DNA from: Isochrysis galbana
Lineage: Eukaryota; Haptophyta; Isochrysidales; Isochrysidaceae
Direction of reading: 5' to 3'
Length of the DNA: 64,000 bases
Assembly (NCBI GenBank): GCA_018136815.1
Contig: CM030940.1
Location: 4,662,454 to 4,726,453 of the forward strand
Part shown: piece after piece, positions 19,660-31,270 of the stretch
How the letters are laid out: each line of letters opens with the position of its first letter
How positions within the stretch are numbered: the first letter of the stretch is position 1
Translations under genes and position numbers: made by a program
Notes under the pieces: model-generated
What the model saw: only the letters and a program-made list of their open reading frames with translations
Told to the model about the DNA's origin: nothing
Database searches by the model: none

Positions 19660-21375
19660 TGCAGGGCGGCGTCTGGGCGCCGCAGCTGCAGTCCTTCACT
19701 ACACTATGAATGAAGTGTTGGGTGACCACAGAGGAACAGAAAAGAGTACATTGGTGATATGTACATATAATCTTGGTCTTCGCCGTCTGAAGGAGCCTAG
19801 GCCCGAGACATGACCATTGATGCAAGCCGGGGCGCTCAGATGACCCGCCCGCCCGCCCCCGGGCTCTGCCGGGGTCTCTGCAGGGCCTGCTGGGACATCT
19901 TCACCTGCGTCTTCACCTGCGTCGGCGTGCGGCATCGGCCAGCGGCTCAGTGCAGCCGCCGATATTCCCAGTTGTAATTATTTTTTATTATGGGTCTGCA
20001 GGGCAGTGTGCTCCTAGCTAGCCATCAGGCATGCCAGGAGAGTGGGGAGTGGGTGGTTCCTCCGTTCCTCCCCCATGGCGGGGGAGGAGTGGAGAGAGGG
20101 GGGGCTCATGCCCCGCCATGGGTGAACCAAGTATAAACTTAGTTTTGTTGAAGCAAAAGCTAGGTGCAAGACACGGAAAATAAAAGTAAATTCGTTGTTG
20201 AGTTGCCCCACTTCTAGGTTCTCCAAGTTGCGGACGACCCCCGGCCTGCGCCCGTGCTGCCCTAGCCTCTAGCCTCCATGATCCATGATGATCCCCTGTC
20301 CCCTGTCATCAACTTCCATGATGTAGAAAGTGAGCTAGTGACCCACACCCACACACCCATCCACACGTCGCGGCGTGAAAAAAAAAGCTCGTCTTCTTCT
20401 AGTGAATAGTCCCCTCATGTGCTCTCATGCAGGCAGCCTCATGTGCTCTCATGCAGGCAGAAATCCACTCGAAGAAATCATGGAATCTTATGACAAGGGG
20501 TTACCCGACGACAGCAGCTCACTTGACCACCTCCCAGACACTTCCATTTCCATGCCCATACCCAGTCATACAGTGCCATCATGCCCCCATTCTATGCTTC
20601 CGCATCACTCCGACAAATCCATTTTGGTTTTTCGTTGTTTCATACCCAGCCTGACCATATTCCCACTCAGGCTCGCTAGATGGATGTGGGAACTGATGGC
20701 GATGTCCATTTTTTTTGGCTGAGGGAGAGAGCTCGGGCGCACCCAGCGTGTGTATGCACCATGGCCATGGCTTGTTAGCCCAAGTCTTCACGTCGATACC
20801 TGCGCCCCGATGTGGATGCTCCAGCCAACAGTTCCATTGAATGTCCATTGCTAGGCCCGTCTGTCTCCCACGGCTTGCCCTGCTGCCCCTCCCGCGTGCA
20901 TACAGGCTCCGAGCCTGACCCCCCTCCACAGTAGTCACCGCGTCAGCGCCTCCATCCAGGCCCGCTGTGAGACTATCCAGCTGGTCGTCGAACACCGGCA
21001 TGCCATAAATGGCACCTAGCCCAGCAGACAGCTGGAGACCTCCTCGCCGGCGAGAGGTTGCCACCCCGTCGCCTCGCGCCACCGTATCCCTGTACAACAA
21101 AACCTGCACAACCACCTTAACTTTGATCTCTCAATCTCGAAATCATACATCGCATCAACATTTTACCACAACCACATATCTATCACTTTCGGCGCGATGT
21201 GCTGCCTTGTATTCAAGAACATCTGTATCACAGTCCACGCACTTACACAAACGTGCAGCTCAGGCCTCAATTTCTCCTCCCGTGATGGCATGATCAATAT
21301 GGTCTCTTCATCCAAGCCCGCGCTCTCTAATCGTCGGAATTTGGAGAAGGTATGGGAGCGAGAGGAGCATACCGA
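19660..21375. other. Intergenic; retroposon end and a 24-bp tandem repeat
   Basis: About 20000-20146 is a 3' fragment of the retroposon family, ending AACCAAGTATAAACTTAGTT. 20413-20460 is a perfect tandem of a 24-bp unit (CCTCATGTGCTCTCATGCAG...). 20579-21115 is open on the minus strand (178 codons) but has no recognisable domain and a codon pattern that does not persuade me. Confidence 0.45.
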
Positions 21376-23816
21376 CTACCATGGCGTACGGCACACCGTT
21401 TCCGGGTCGAATATGAGCGCGACTCCAGATGAAGAGAAGATTATGGCGAGAAGCGCGAGAATGCAAAGGCAGATGAAGGCCATGGCCAGCATGAGGAGCT
21501 GTTGAGCGCGATATCGGCGCTCTGTCTCGTAGGCATCCGCGCTGATGTATGCCATGTCCACGGATTGCTGATACGAAGCCCGGTCATCGCCGTACGCGGA
21601 GTAGGGACGCGAGTAGTCTGATCTTGCCTCCAGAGAGCCACGCGTACTTATCTGGATGGCTTGCAAGTCTTGCATATCCTCGTCCGCATTCTCGAGGTGC
21701 TCGGCGATCGGGTCGATTTTGCCAGGTCGTGCCGATCGGCGCGCAGGCATGGTGGCCACGATTGCGCCTGGCTGTGATGACGACGAGCTCTGAGACTCGG
21801 GCGTGCGAACCACGCGCCCCGCGTTGAGTGAAGCGCGTTGCCCAGCGTCGGGCGGCGGCCTATACGCTCTCTGAGGTGTACGTCTCCGGCTGACGCGGCC
21901 ATCTCGGAAGTCAATGAACATCCACACACTGCAGCAACACGAGAAGCAGAGGATGAGGATGGAGAGCACGAGGAGGGCAATTAGCAGCCACCGAAGCGAG
22001 CACCACGCGCTGTACTCCGGGAGTGGGGGGCAGAAGATAACGCGCAGCTCTGGGTCGGTGCTGTCGGCAAGATCAATGCGCTCGAGGCGTTGTGGACGGA
22101 ACATTGAGCATATCCGCGTCGCGTTTGCGCCAATCAACTGACCGGCCAAGTAGGGTGGTACACTGAGCACCGAGAGTGTAAACGAATCGCCGAAAATGTA
22201 CCACAGGCGAATCATGCGAGTGGCCTCCTCCTCACTTAGGTCCACCATGGCCCGCAAACCCTCGAACATGGATGCCTTGAAGGCGAGCTCCGCATCTGCG
22301 GATTCGCTCAAGCTTCGGCCAAGCAATCTGCGCGTGTTTCGGGCCGCACCAGTGATGCTACTTATCTGCGCATCATGCACCAGGTGCAATTGCATCTCGC
22401 CACTCGTGCACGGCGGTGAGAGCGGCGTGGGCGGGGATGGAGGCGACGGATTGAACGGCGGAAGTGGAGGCGGGTGGGGCGGCTCTGGGGCGGGCTGGGA
22501 GGAGGGGTGAAGGGCGGTGGAAAAGGCGGGGGCATTGGACTGGGAGGGGGAAAGGAGGAGGTGACGGCGGGGGTAGGGGAGGAGGCGGCGACGGGGGGGC
22601 ATGGGCGGCATGAAGGGGGGTGGAGATGGCGAGGGCGGCGGCGGCGGCGGTGGTGAGGAAGGCGGCGCAGGCGGTAAGGGTGGCGGTGGCGCAGGTGGCG
22701 GCGAAGGGGGCGGCGGCGGCGACGGCGAGGGAGGGGGCGGCGAGGGCGGCGGCACGCTTGGCGGCGGCGGCAACACAGGTGGCGGCGGAGATGGGGGAGG
22801 GAAGGATGGTGGCGGTGGCGACGGGCGTGGCGACGGCGGCGGTCTTGGCGGCTGATTGGGGCTGGGCGAGGGAGGAGGTGCGGCAGGTCCTGGTGGCGGT
22901 GGCGGTTTGGGCGGCGGCGGTGGCGGCGGTGGCGGTGGTCTTGGCGGCGGCGGGGGGGGCGCGGGAGCGGTGGCGGTGGAGAAGGAGGGGGCGAGGGTGG
23001 CGGTTGCGGCGGCGGTTTGGGTGGCGGGGGCGGCGGAGGAGGAGGAGACGGGGGTGGTGGGGAGGGCGGCGGCGGCGGTGGCGGCGATGGCGGCGGCGGC
23101 GAGGGTGGCGGGCGCGGCGGCGGCGGCGATGGAGGCTGAGGCGGGGACGGCGGGGGTGGAAATGGGAGGAATCGGCCGACGGTGCTGCCCTCGCCGCCCG
23201 CCGTGATCCCGGGCACGCACCGCTGGTCTGTGATACTGAAGGCGTTGGCGCCTTGCGTGGCGGCGCGAACATAAAAAATGCCCGAGCCGCCGGGCGGCTG
23301 CCTCGCCTTGGCCTTGATCGTGCCGACGCAGCGTGTCTGGTCGCCCGCAACAGCGACCTTCTGATTAACTGTCACGTATCCGCATGCGCTCGCGTCTGTG
23401 CATCCGGTGAAGGTCTGCAGCGAGAAGGTGGAGGTGACTCCTGATGCAGGCACAAAACTTTGGATCTCGAGCGTTCCTGGCGGGTAGACCTCTTCGCATC
23501 CTCCGACCTTGCAGGTGAGAAAGACCTCGAATCGAGTGGAGGCACGTAGCTCGCCCGCCACGCCGACCGTCTGCAGCGTCACCTCGTCGGTGAAGGTGGA
23601 GAGATTGGTGACACACACATCAATCTCCACGTCGTCCCCTGCGGTGATCCCGTTTGGGTTACACGGGGTGAAATCGGAGCAGATGGTAGGCGCCGCATTG
23701 AGAGAAGCAGTACAGACGCACGGCGTCTCGGCCGAGCATCCCTGGCCGCGCACGCCCTCGAGCGCGAGCGCCAGAGCGGCGAGACGCTGAAGACGGCCGC
23801 CAGACGGCCGCGCCAT
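21376..23816 (-). CDS. Proline-rich (pherophorin-like) surface protein with membrane anchors; apparent frameshift
   Basis: Two overlapping frames read as one protein. The first, ATG 23816, has a hydrophobic signal (LQRLAALALALEGVRGQG), a ~175-residue cysteine-containing ectodomain (CSAETPCVC, TFTGCTDASACGY, DQTRCVGTI), then PPSPPPP repeats like the hydroxyproline-rich rods of algal wall proteins. At a C8 run (22951-22958) it slips into PRPPRRRQDHRH; the other frame takes over exactly there with more PPSPPPP, then a globular segment (about 22390-22030: RRLLGRSLSESADAELAFKA...RICSMF), a TM helix WLLIALLVLSILILCFSCCC, a cytosolic Ser/Arg linker, a second TM (LLMLAMAFICLCILALLAII) and stop at 21376. 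Restoring one base in the C-run gives a continuous protein of roughly 810 residues. Whether the break is an assembly error or real cannot be told here. Secreted/cell-surface role is inferred from architecture. Confidence 0.7.
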
Positions 23817-24254
23817 TCAACGGCAAGCGCGCGCCGCTCTCTCTCTCTCTCTTCTTCTCTCACTGCTTCTCTCTCTTCTCCTCCTCCTCTTCTCTGTTGG
23901 ACTCTTCTCTCTTTGTGTCCAGTCCCCTTTAAAAGGCCTGGTTGGGGTCGCGCTCCACTCCACGCCGGTCGGCCCCGCCGCCGGCTCTCTTCTTCTCTCT
24001 CATCTGGAGGTGGCCCGCCGCCGGATGATACTTTCATAGACTAGACTTCATTTCTTTGCTACTCTGGACCACAAATCTCCTACTCTCTTCTTCCTCATTT
24101 GTCTCCGACAATAGGAATAGTGCTAGAGAAGTATGTTTAAGGTGGTAAGCGGGTGGCCGCGCGAGGGGGGCTCTCGACATATTTGGCGCGCTCCGCCCCG
24201 CTCCACCGAGCCGAGGCCTTCGGCGGAGACGGCACGGGTGCCCGTGGGCAGCGG
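23817..24254. promoter_or_regulatory. Shared upstream region of two divergent genes
   Basis: 438 bases between the ATGs of the proline-rich protein (-) and the RDM1-like gene (+). The first 100 bases are a CT-repeat (GA-rich leader on the minus strand). A bidirectional promoter is plausible; no defined element recognised. Confidence 0.35.
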
Positions 24255-25211
24255 ATGGCGCTCGAGCAGAGAAGCCCAGCGGCAAACGCGGAGTCTGAGG
24301 TCATCCTGCTCTACCGGAGGCCCTCCACCAACGAAAACTTGCTACAGGCAAGAGAGAGACTGCAAGCGCGCTCTGGCTTGTGATCGAGAAAAAGGGCCCC
24401 GGTCATCACAAGAGACTGCAAGCGCGCTTGTGATGGAGCCCCAACGCTCCAGCCGCGCTAGCACATACGTATGAATCCCCACGTTCGAGCCCTGCCTGCA
24501 CATGGAGCCTGATATTCCAGCGGCTTGCCCACCTCTCCCGCCCAGATCACGGAGCTCTCGCCGGCAACCAGCTATGAGAAGATCAAAAAGTACGCCAACC
24601 AATGCGGCCCTGTCAGCAATCTGTGGTTGCACGAGTCACGTGGGAGTGTGTGGGCCAATGTGCAATTTTTCTCCGCTCTCGATTGCGCCAGATGTCTCCG
24701 CCAGATGAACGGCTGCACCCTGGACCAACGACGGCTGGTCGTTCGCAGAATAGAGCTTCCAAGCGCCTCAAACTGCGAACTTCCCATGCGCCCGGATCAA
24801 GCGATCATGCTCATGAATCGATTCTTTGGTCCAATGGGCTGGTCGAGCTCAGTTGGCTGGCTGCGTCGACAATCGGTGAGGAAAGTTGAGCCTCCGGCAA
24901 TAGCTGCAGCACAGGTTACTGAAATGGAACCTGCGATTGAAGCGTCTTATTGCGCACGCGTCGATGTCAAATGCGGGAGCGTGAGCGTGCATGGCGAAAG
25001 CCGCGCGTTGCGTGTAGCGCCCACTCTCTCCGAGGCCCTCAGCCGAGCATCGAAATGCGCGGTTGGTAATGCACTGCGAGCAGCGCTCTCACAGCTGGCG
25101 ATCCTTCGTATCAACGGCAATATCCTTCTCGAGGTGATTGAGGATCCGATGCCGTCTTGGTCCGCAGGCGACGCAGAATGTCTGTGCCGAGAAGACAAGA
25201 GTAGCAGCTAG
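24255..25211 (+). CDS. RDM1-like protein (RRM plus RAD52 motif)
   Basis: Exon 1 24255-24347 (MALEQRSPAANAESEV...NENLLQ) and exon 2 24546-25211, 252 residues. The intron is GC-AG: CAG|GCAAGA at 24348 and CTCCCGCCCAG at 24545; it joins in phase 0 and rebuilds the first RRM strand (NLLQ|ITELSP). RRM features: ITELSPATSYEKIKKYANQC, then SVWANVQF as RNP1, VVRRIEL as last strand. The C-terminal half resembles RAD52 motif-containing protein 1: an FFGPMGWSS motif, then CARVDVKC and an Ala-rich helix ASKCAVGNALRAALSQLAI followed by ILLEVIEDP. In vertebrates RDM1 binds nucleic acid and modulates damage responses; here only the architecture is seen. Alternative: generic RRM protein. Confidence 0.72.
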
Positions 25212-26466
25212 AACCCCCATTTTCACACGAGATCGCAACACTTGATTTCAACGGGCTCTTCTTCCACAAGTAAGTAAACTCGCAAATCCAACCCTTTTCT
25301 GTGCACGTGTGGGCGCGAAGTGTCTTGCACACACACATACGCCGCCACTAGTGTTTGTAAACCTTTTAATATTCTCACCGCACACGTGGCCGTGGACTCT
25401 ACTTTAACGCAGCAAAAACTTCCTGCACCCCCACTCTCCCGGCCCTTCCCCCCCGCCATCAGGCGCCCCCCGCCCCGTGCACTACGAGGGGGATTGGGGT
25501 GAAGGGCTTGGGCTTAGATATTGTCCGGTGGCCAGCGCCCACCCCACCCCAAGTGATCTTCCCCCCCTTCCTCCTGTGAGGCGGCTTGCCTTTATTTGGT
25601 CTCCCTTCCCTCCGGTTTCTTCCCCTCCCGTGCCTTGCTTAGGAGTAGGTGCGAGGCGGCTTGCTTCTTGCTTTCGCATTTGGTCTCCCTGTCGAACATG
25701 CGATGACCACTGGCTCGTAGGCAGAGGGCCGTTCGATCGAGCCGGCAGCTGACGCGGCCGTGAAAGAGTCGTTGGTTGTTGCTTGCGGGAATATGTCTGA
25801 GAGGTCATAGTAGAAGTCGGGTCTGACTGTGTCTACCATCGAGTGCTAGGGACGAAGAGAGAGACGGAGGTTCGGAGGCTCGCAACGCGCGGCGTTGGAG
25901 GGTAGGGCCGAGGCTAGCTAGCGAGCTAGAGGAAGAGAGAGAATGAGAATGAGAGCTTCTTAGGTCCAAGGTAGACACGAGAGACTACAACGCAGGGACT
26001 CCAAAAAAGGTCCACGTCACGCAGTCACACACGAACTAACCCAAACAGGGCGAAAACTAACCACACCCAAGACGGACTGTCAAGCGTCGGCACCAAGGCG
26101 GCTCATCGGCGCACAGACGTGCGACAGAGAAGTCGGAACAACGAGGGCAGACCTCGCTGGGGAACTACCACCGATACACGAAGAGAAGACAGAAGACTAC
26201 AACCGATGCACGAGGAGAAGACAGAAGACTGTCACCGATGCATGAGGAGAAGACAGAAGACTGTCACCGAACGTTTGATGGCATCGAAAGAAAGTAAGAG
26301 AAGGGGTAGAATGTCGCCGACGAGACCTTGAGGCTTAAAATAACCCACCGGTTAGAAGTAAAAGTCTGTCATCGTATGGAATGCGACACTCCCCGACTAA
26401 ATTCGAGTCGTCTCGACGAGCGGCATGGAAGGAGAACAAAGCAACCGAAACAGAAGAAATCCGAAA
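25212..26466. other. Intergenic; retroposon 5' fragment and 32-bp tandem repeats
   Basis: 25352-25595 is the start portion of the retroposon family (ACCTTTTAATATTCTCACCG ... CTACGAGGGGGATTGGGGTG). 26166-26270 holds three copies of a 32-bp unit (GAGAAGACAGAAGACT...CCGATGCA). A short minus-strand frame from ATG 25839 (MVDTVRPDFYYDLSD) could be a first exon but nothing follows it convincingly. Confidence 0.45.
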
Positions 26467-27129
26467 TTAAAACAACGAGGCGAGAGAAACCCAAGATAAC
26501 CGAGAAGGCGAGGGAGGCGGTGGCAGTAATGGTGGAGGTGGCGAGGGAGGCGGAGGGGATGTTGGTGGTGGTGGAGAGGGAGGTGGAGGAGAGAATGGAG
26601 GAGGTGGCGAGGGGAGGCACATGTTGCGCGTGACAGAGTCGCCGTACGCTTCTGCCGCGGCCTTGTACAGCTGCACATCCTTCGCATGCAATTCTACCAA
26701 GCACAGGCAAGGAAGAGGGCGTCAGGTGTGAGGGGCAGGGGAGGTGGGTGGGGGGAGGCGGGCGCACTCACTATTCTCGTGGACCACCTTCACTGCGTCG
26801 AAGGCTTCCTCGTACACCACGACGCGCTTGCCAGTGGCCTTAGAGAGGAGAGTTGCTGGCTTGTTGGGCAGCGTGGGCGCGAGCTCGTACTTGCTCTTCC
26901 AATAGTTGTGGTTGCCCCCCCCGTAGAGACGCCGCTGCTTGGCATCGAGCACGTCCCAGTTCTTGAGAAGGTGGACGATCTCAGCACGTTTTGCGGCATC
27001 CATGGCGCGGCTCTTGAAGTCAGCCACCAGCTGATAAAAGAGTCTCTTTGCCTCCTCCCACTGCTGCGGTGTCACACCTGCAGCAGCGGAAGGGGCATTG
27101 AGAAGGGGTGAGGGCGTCATCTGTGACAT
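26467..27129 (-). CDS. Two-exon protein of unknown function, possibly element-derived
   Basis: Exon 1 27129-26772 (ATG 27129; ends GAGAATA|GTGAGT), exon 2 from about 26688 (acceptor GCTTGGTAG) to 26467. Phase is consistent and rebuilds VVHENKLHAKDVQLYKAA. Exon 1 contains RRLYGGGNHNYWKSKY and TGKRVVVYEEAFDAVKVVHE. That layout (short helical N-domain, a tyrosine/tryptophan block, then an H-containing strand) recalls the N-terminal region of integrase-type proteins annotated as KRBA2-like in protist genomes; this is recall, low certainty. Exon 2 ends in PPPPSPPPP repeats encoded by GGAGGTGG runs. The first 20 residues (MSQMTPSPLLNAPSAAA) are low-complexity. Confidence 0.45.
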
Positions 27130-27417
27130 GCGGTGCGGGAGCGAGAGAGAGTGCGATATGAAGAAGAAGAAAGGATTTACTGGGTGAGTTGCTGCCAGCG
27201 TTTTCTTCCATAAACACCCTTACCTCGATACTCTCACCGACGAGAGTCTCGTTGTAGTGTCGAAAAGTCGCAAGGCACCGCCACAAGAACGACCATAAGA
27301 TTCATCGTAACAGCACCGTAAGATTGAGGTATGAACAGAGACAGAGTACGAGGTGACTGCCAGCGAAACGGGACAGGCACCCTTGACAGCTTACGGGGGG
27401 GAATAGCGCCTGGGGGC
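27130..27417. other. Upstream flank, no gene seen
   Basis: Upstream of the minus-strand gene at 26467-27129; no recognised element. Confidence 0.3.
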
Positions 27418-27722
27418 TCGAGGACAGCCCCCCGATAGCTATCGGCGCCCGTCGTTTTCCCCCAATAGCTATCGGCGCCCGTCCTTTTCCCCCCAATAGC
27501 TATCGGGGGCCGCCTTTCGCCCCCGATAGCTATTGGGGGCCGACCTTAAAACGCGATAGCTCCCCGGGGGACGTAAAATCTCCCAACAGCTCTCGGGGGA
27601 TTTTCTCGGTCCCCCGATAGCTCTCGGTGGGGCTGTTGGCGATCGGGAGAAAATTTCCCCCCGATAGCTCCTGGGGGCCCCCGGGAGCTCCTGGGGGGCG
27701 TTGGCTCCTGGGGGGTAACATG
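27418..27722. repeat. Array of imperfect palindromes, core CGATAGCTATCG
   Basis: At least seven units spaced about 35-45 bases, each centred on (C/A)GATAGCTATCG or the degraded form CGATAGCTC, separated by G/C-rich spacers (GGGGGCC, CGCCCGTC). The first three keep the full 12-bp palindrome or one change; later ones decay towards GGGAGCTCCTGGGGG. Possible protein-binding array, replication-related or satellite sequence. Confidence 0.7.
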
Positions 27723-28178
27723 CATAGCGCTAGAGAGTACAATGCCTGACATCGGCCACGGCGGCTCGTACCGCTCTCTCGAACGAAACGTGAGACGCCG
27801 AGGCGCCTATATCCCGCCCGATCTCACGGGACCAGCGCCGTGACCGCAGACAGCTGCTGCCGGCGGGGCGGGGGGGCGGCCGGGGCGGGGGGGTCGGGGC
27901 GGGGGTATCTTGCCAACCTCGCCCCGACCCCCGCGCGCAACCTCCGCAGGAGCAACAGAAGGCATAGTAGTATGAAATGTCGGACAGAACCGTCGGAAAA
28001 CGGCCATTCTCCGGTCGCATCCCGATAGCTCTTCACTCTCCTCCCACACACTCTATCCCTTTATCTTACTCTCTTCTTCCTCATCGTCGCCCCCTGATTG
28101 AGTCGCACCCTACGGATCCCCCCACTCCTCAAGGTTCGGGGGGGCTCTGCTGCGACAGTCCGCAGGGTGGAGGAAGGA

Positions 28179-29375
28179 ATGAGCCACCTCATCCGGCTCG
28201 AGCCGGGGCCGCCGACGATGGAGCTACCCGCCAACGCGTCGGTGCACGATATACGTAGTTCGACGCCAGATGAGGCCTTCATGCGCGCCACGTGGATCGT
28301 CTGGAGTGTGCTCTTCTTCATCGTGTCCATCTGCGGCACTTTCGTGATCGTCGCGATCCTCCGTTCGCCGCATACTCGAAAGTCCTCCTTCAACATCTAC
28401 CTCATCGCCCTGCTGCTGCCGGATATCTTCAGTGCCTTTTGTTGGAGTATTGTCTGCGTCCTCAGCCTGGCGCACGGCGCCTACCCAGGGAAGATTGTAT
28501 GTCACTGGCAGGCCTGCTCTGCTGTGTGGGGCGTCGCTGGCTCATTCTGGATGAATGCACTCATCGCCATTGAAGTGTACGCTCTGCTTTGCGCGACGAA
28601 GCGCATGGAGAACTACCAGCCGCCTCGGCGGCACGTGGTAATCCTGCGCTCTCTGGGGATCTACGCGCTCATCACGTTCATCGCGTCCATGTCAATGTGG
28701 GAGGTCCTCCCACACCATCCATATTTGTTGCGCGGCCTGATGTGCATGCCATTCGATTACAATCTTACATCTTTCCTGTTCTTCATGTTCATTTATAACA
28801 CTTTGTTGAGCACGATTCCTGTAAGCATTGTCTTCTACATATTCTACGTGGGGAAGCGGAAAGGCTTGCTCGATTTCAATGCCGAGCTGAAAGCCTTAGA
28901 TAAGATGCAAACAACAGGAGCAAACGATCGGGAGCGCCGAAAGACATTCCACCGCAAAGCCAAGCACGCAGAGGCTCTCACGCGCTTCTACATGCGAATT
29001 TTTGTTGCGCTTCTTATGTGGTTACCTACCGCAATCCTCTCCTTACTAAATACTCGGTCTGCGGTTCCCCTATTCGTTGCAATTGTGTGGGGAGGTGCAC
29101 AGAACCTGCTCTCGCTCGGCATCAGTGTGACCAAACCTGACGTACACAACGCGGTGATGGAGTTACTGGCGATCTTGATAGGCTTCCGCAGGTTGGCATC
29201 CATTCATCCTAGCATTCCATCGACCCAAGCTGATGTCTCGGGAGAAGATGACTGTGGCTATTGCGAGGACCACAACTCTGTCCCGATTGTGAATGAGATC
29301 AGCATGCAGGCGATGGAGCCGCCGGTGGAACTAGATCATGGACCTCTCCAAAAGATGCAAAGGAATCATGAATGA
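28179..29375 (+). CDS. Seven-transmembrane receptor-like protein
   Basis: 398 residues from ATG 28179, single exon. Extracellular N-terminus with one NAS glycosylation site (PANASV). Seven hydrophobic helices at roughly 39-61, 71-94, 113-136, 151-175, 196-222, 270-290 and 295-318. Cys at the start of TM3 (KIVCHWQAC) and CMPFDYN before TM5 could form the usual GPCR disulfide. A long basic third loop (about 223-268; KRKGLLDFN...RERRKTFHRKAKHAEALTRF) and a ~70-residue acidic C-tail complete a G-protein-coupled-receptor-like topology. The canonical DRY and NPxxY motifs are not seen (TM3 end: YALLCATKR), so I assign it only as GPCR-like; it may belong to the cAMP/secretin-like protist receptors. 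Ligand unknown. Confidence 0.65.
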   Translation: MSHLIRLEPGPPTMELPANASVHDIRSSTPDEAFMRATWIVWSVLFFIVSICGTFVIVAILRSPHTRKSSFNIYLIALLLPDIFSAFCWSIVCVLSLAHGAYPGKIVCHWQACSAVWGVAGSFWMNALIAIEVYALLCATKRMENYQPPRRHVVILRSLGIYALITFIASMSMWEVLPHHPYLLRGLMCMPFDYNLTSFLFFMFIYNTLLSTIPVSIVFYIFYVGKRKGLLDFNAELKALDKMQTTGANDRERRKTFHRKAKHAEALTRFYMRIFVALLMWLPTAILSLLNTRSAVPLFVAIVWGGAQNLLSLGISVTKPDVHNAVMELLAILIGFRRLASIHPSIPSTQADVSGEDDCGYCEDHNSVPIVNEISMQAMEPPVELDHGPLQKMQRNHE

Positions 29376-30028
29376 CCGCCACCGCCCTGCGCTTTCATGT
29401 TGTCCATTGAGTTTTGATCAGTTGCGCTTACCCATGGTTAATCGGATCAAAATCATCTCGGCCACAAGCTGCCTACGATGAAGCATCTACATATTGCGCC
29501 CTTATTTATTATTTAGAACACCGCATGTTTTGAGGCCAGAGTTGTGTCCGAATGGTACTCTCGGTTCTCTGTTTGGTGTCGTCCGTGTTGCATGTGCATC
29601 ATATACGTCTCATTCAGGCGCCTCCATGTCTACGTTCGGCAGGGCCTCCATTGAACGCTTTCACATGAGCAAAGGAATCTTGTATGTGCGTGGTCTCAAG
29701 AATATGTCCTAAATAGTAGACACTAGTGTCAAGACGCTCACAAAAGCATACCGCGTGATAGAGAAAACGAATAAACACAAAGCAAAAGCAACTATTAGGT
29801 GGGAACAGAGACTTCCGTGCTTGGCCCAACAAATGGGAAACAAATCTGTCAACTGTACAAGTACAATTTTCTGACTCCCCGGGACTCGTACTTGCACTTC
29901 AAGCATATCGTCCATAGTGTTACAGACGGTCCTCCGCCCGTTCCCGTCATCCTCTGTCCTCTGTCATTTCTATACTCGCTAAGTTCGGCAGAGCTTCTCT
30001 TCACATGAGGAGAGGCGACGGGCCTCCT
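29376..30028. other. 3' flank, no gene seen
   Basis: Moderately AT-rich intergenic sequence with no supported ORF or recognised repeat. Confidence 0.4.
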
Positions 30029-30300
<272 letters not shown>

Positions 30301-31262
30301 CCCCCACCTGACGAAATCACATACGCTGTCGCATTCGCGATGTCTCACAGGCAAAAAAGAAATAACAGTAAAGAAATACAGTGAAAACAGTAAAAAAAAA
30401 CCAATTAATGTTATATCCTAGCCAACCCCACTAGCTAATTGGACACAACATTTCCGTCCCGGAATCCCGACATGCCTGACGAGCCAGGTGTCCGAATGCT
30501 ACCGGGGGGAGGGGGCACTGCCCCCTCCCCTCGATATTTGTCCTCCCCCCAGTGCACGCACCGACCCCGCGCACCCCAGCACGTCCTCTCCTCGAGTCCA
30601 CGCTGGGGGAAAACCCCTTTCGGGTAAAAACAACGCAGGGGGGGGGGGGGCACTCGTGAAAAGGAGCCCAGAAGCGCTAATCACTCCTCGCCTAAGCAAG
30701 TGGCCGCGGCGAGCCGCGGCCCTTCCCTCCAGGCTCTGGCGCCCCCGTCTTCTCTTACGCAAACGGGGCGAGAAGACACGTAAACGCCGGAGGGGAGAGC
30801 TGCCACTCTCCCCTCCCCTCCCTCTTCCCTCTTCCTCCTCTCTTCCCTGCGGCGGGGGCCCATGGCGCGCGCCTGCGGCCCCTCTTCAGGTCCCCAGGAG
30901 GCCGGCAGGGGCCTGGGAGCGCAGCTCAAGGGGCAGGTGAGGCTGGGGCATGGCCCTGGCCCCTCCTGCCTCTCCCTCGCTGGCTCTCGAGCCCCTGCCA
31001 GTCGACTGGAGCTGGCTGGGGGGTCCTGATCAGGGGGGCCCAGGGGGAGGAGGGGCTGGTCAGAGGGATGGGCAGGCCACGACGGGCCAGGGCGGGCGAG
31101 TCAGGCGTGCCTGTGGGGAGAGGGATGGGTCAGCAGGGCAGTGTGCTCCTGGCAGGCCATCAGGCGTGCCAGGAGAGCGGGTGGTTCCTCCCCCATGGCA
31201 GGGGAGGAGTGGAGAGAGGGGGGGGCTCGTGCCCCCCCATGGGCGAACCAAGTATAAACTTA
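30301..31262 (+). repeat. Retroposon-family copy, 3' part clear
   Basis: From about 30950 (CCCTGCCAGTCGACTGGAGC near 30992) to the end motif AACCAAGTATAAACTTAGTT at 31243-31262 it matches the full copy at 54185-54935. 30301-30950 is GC-rich, contains diverged blocks of the same kind, and has no supported gene. Confidence 0.7.
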
Positions 31263-31270
31263 GTTCGTGA

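Noticed and set aside
20579-21115. 178-codon minus-strand frame
   Set aside because: No motif, no splice support and composition like intergenic DNA; not annotated as a gene.
22601-23444. Plus-strand Gly/Ala-rich frames opposite the proline-rich gene
   Set aside because: Antisense of CCGCCG-type codons; the minus strand has signal peptide, cysteines and TM helices.
26119-26331. Protein with repeated KTEDCHRCMRRRQ
   Set aside because: It is a translation of a 32-bp tandem repeat.
27418-27722. CRISPR-like array
   Set aside because: The repeated core is a palindrome with decaying, non-unique spacers in eukaryotic DNA; no cas gene.
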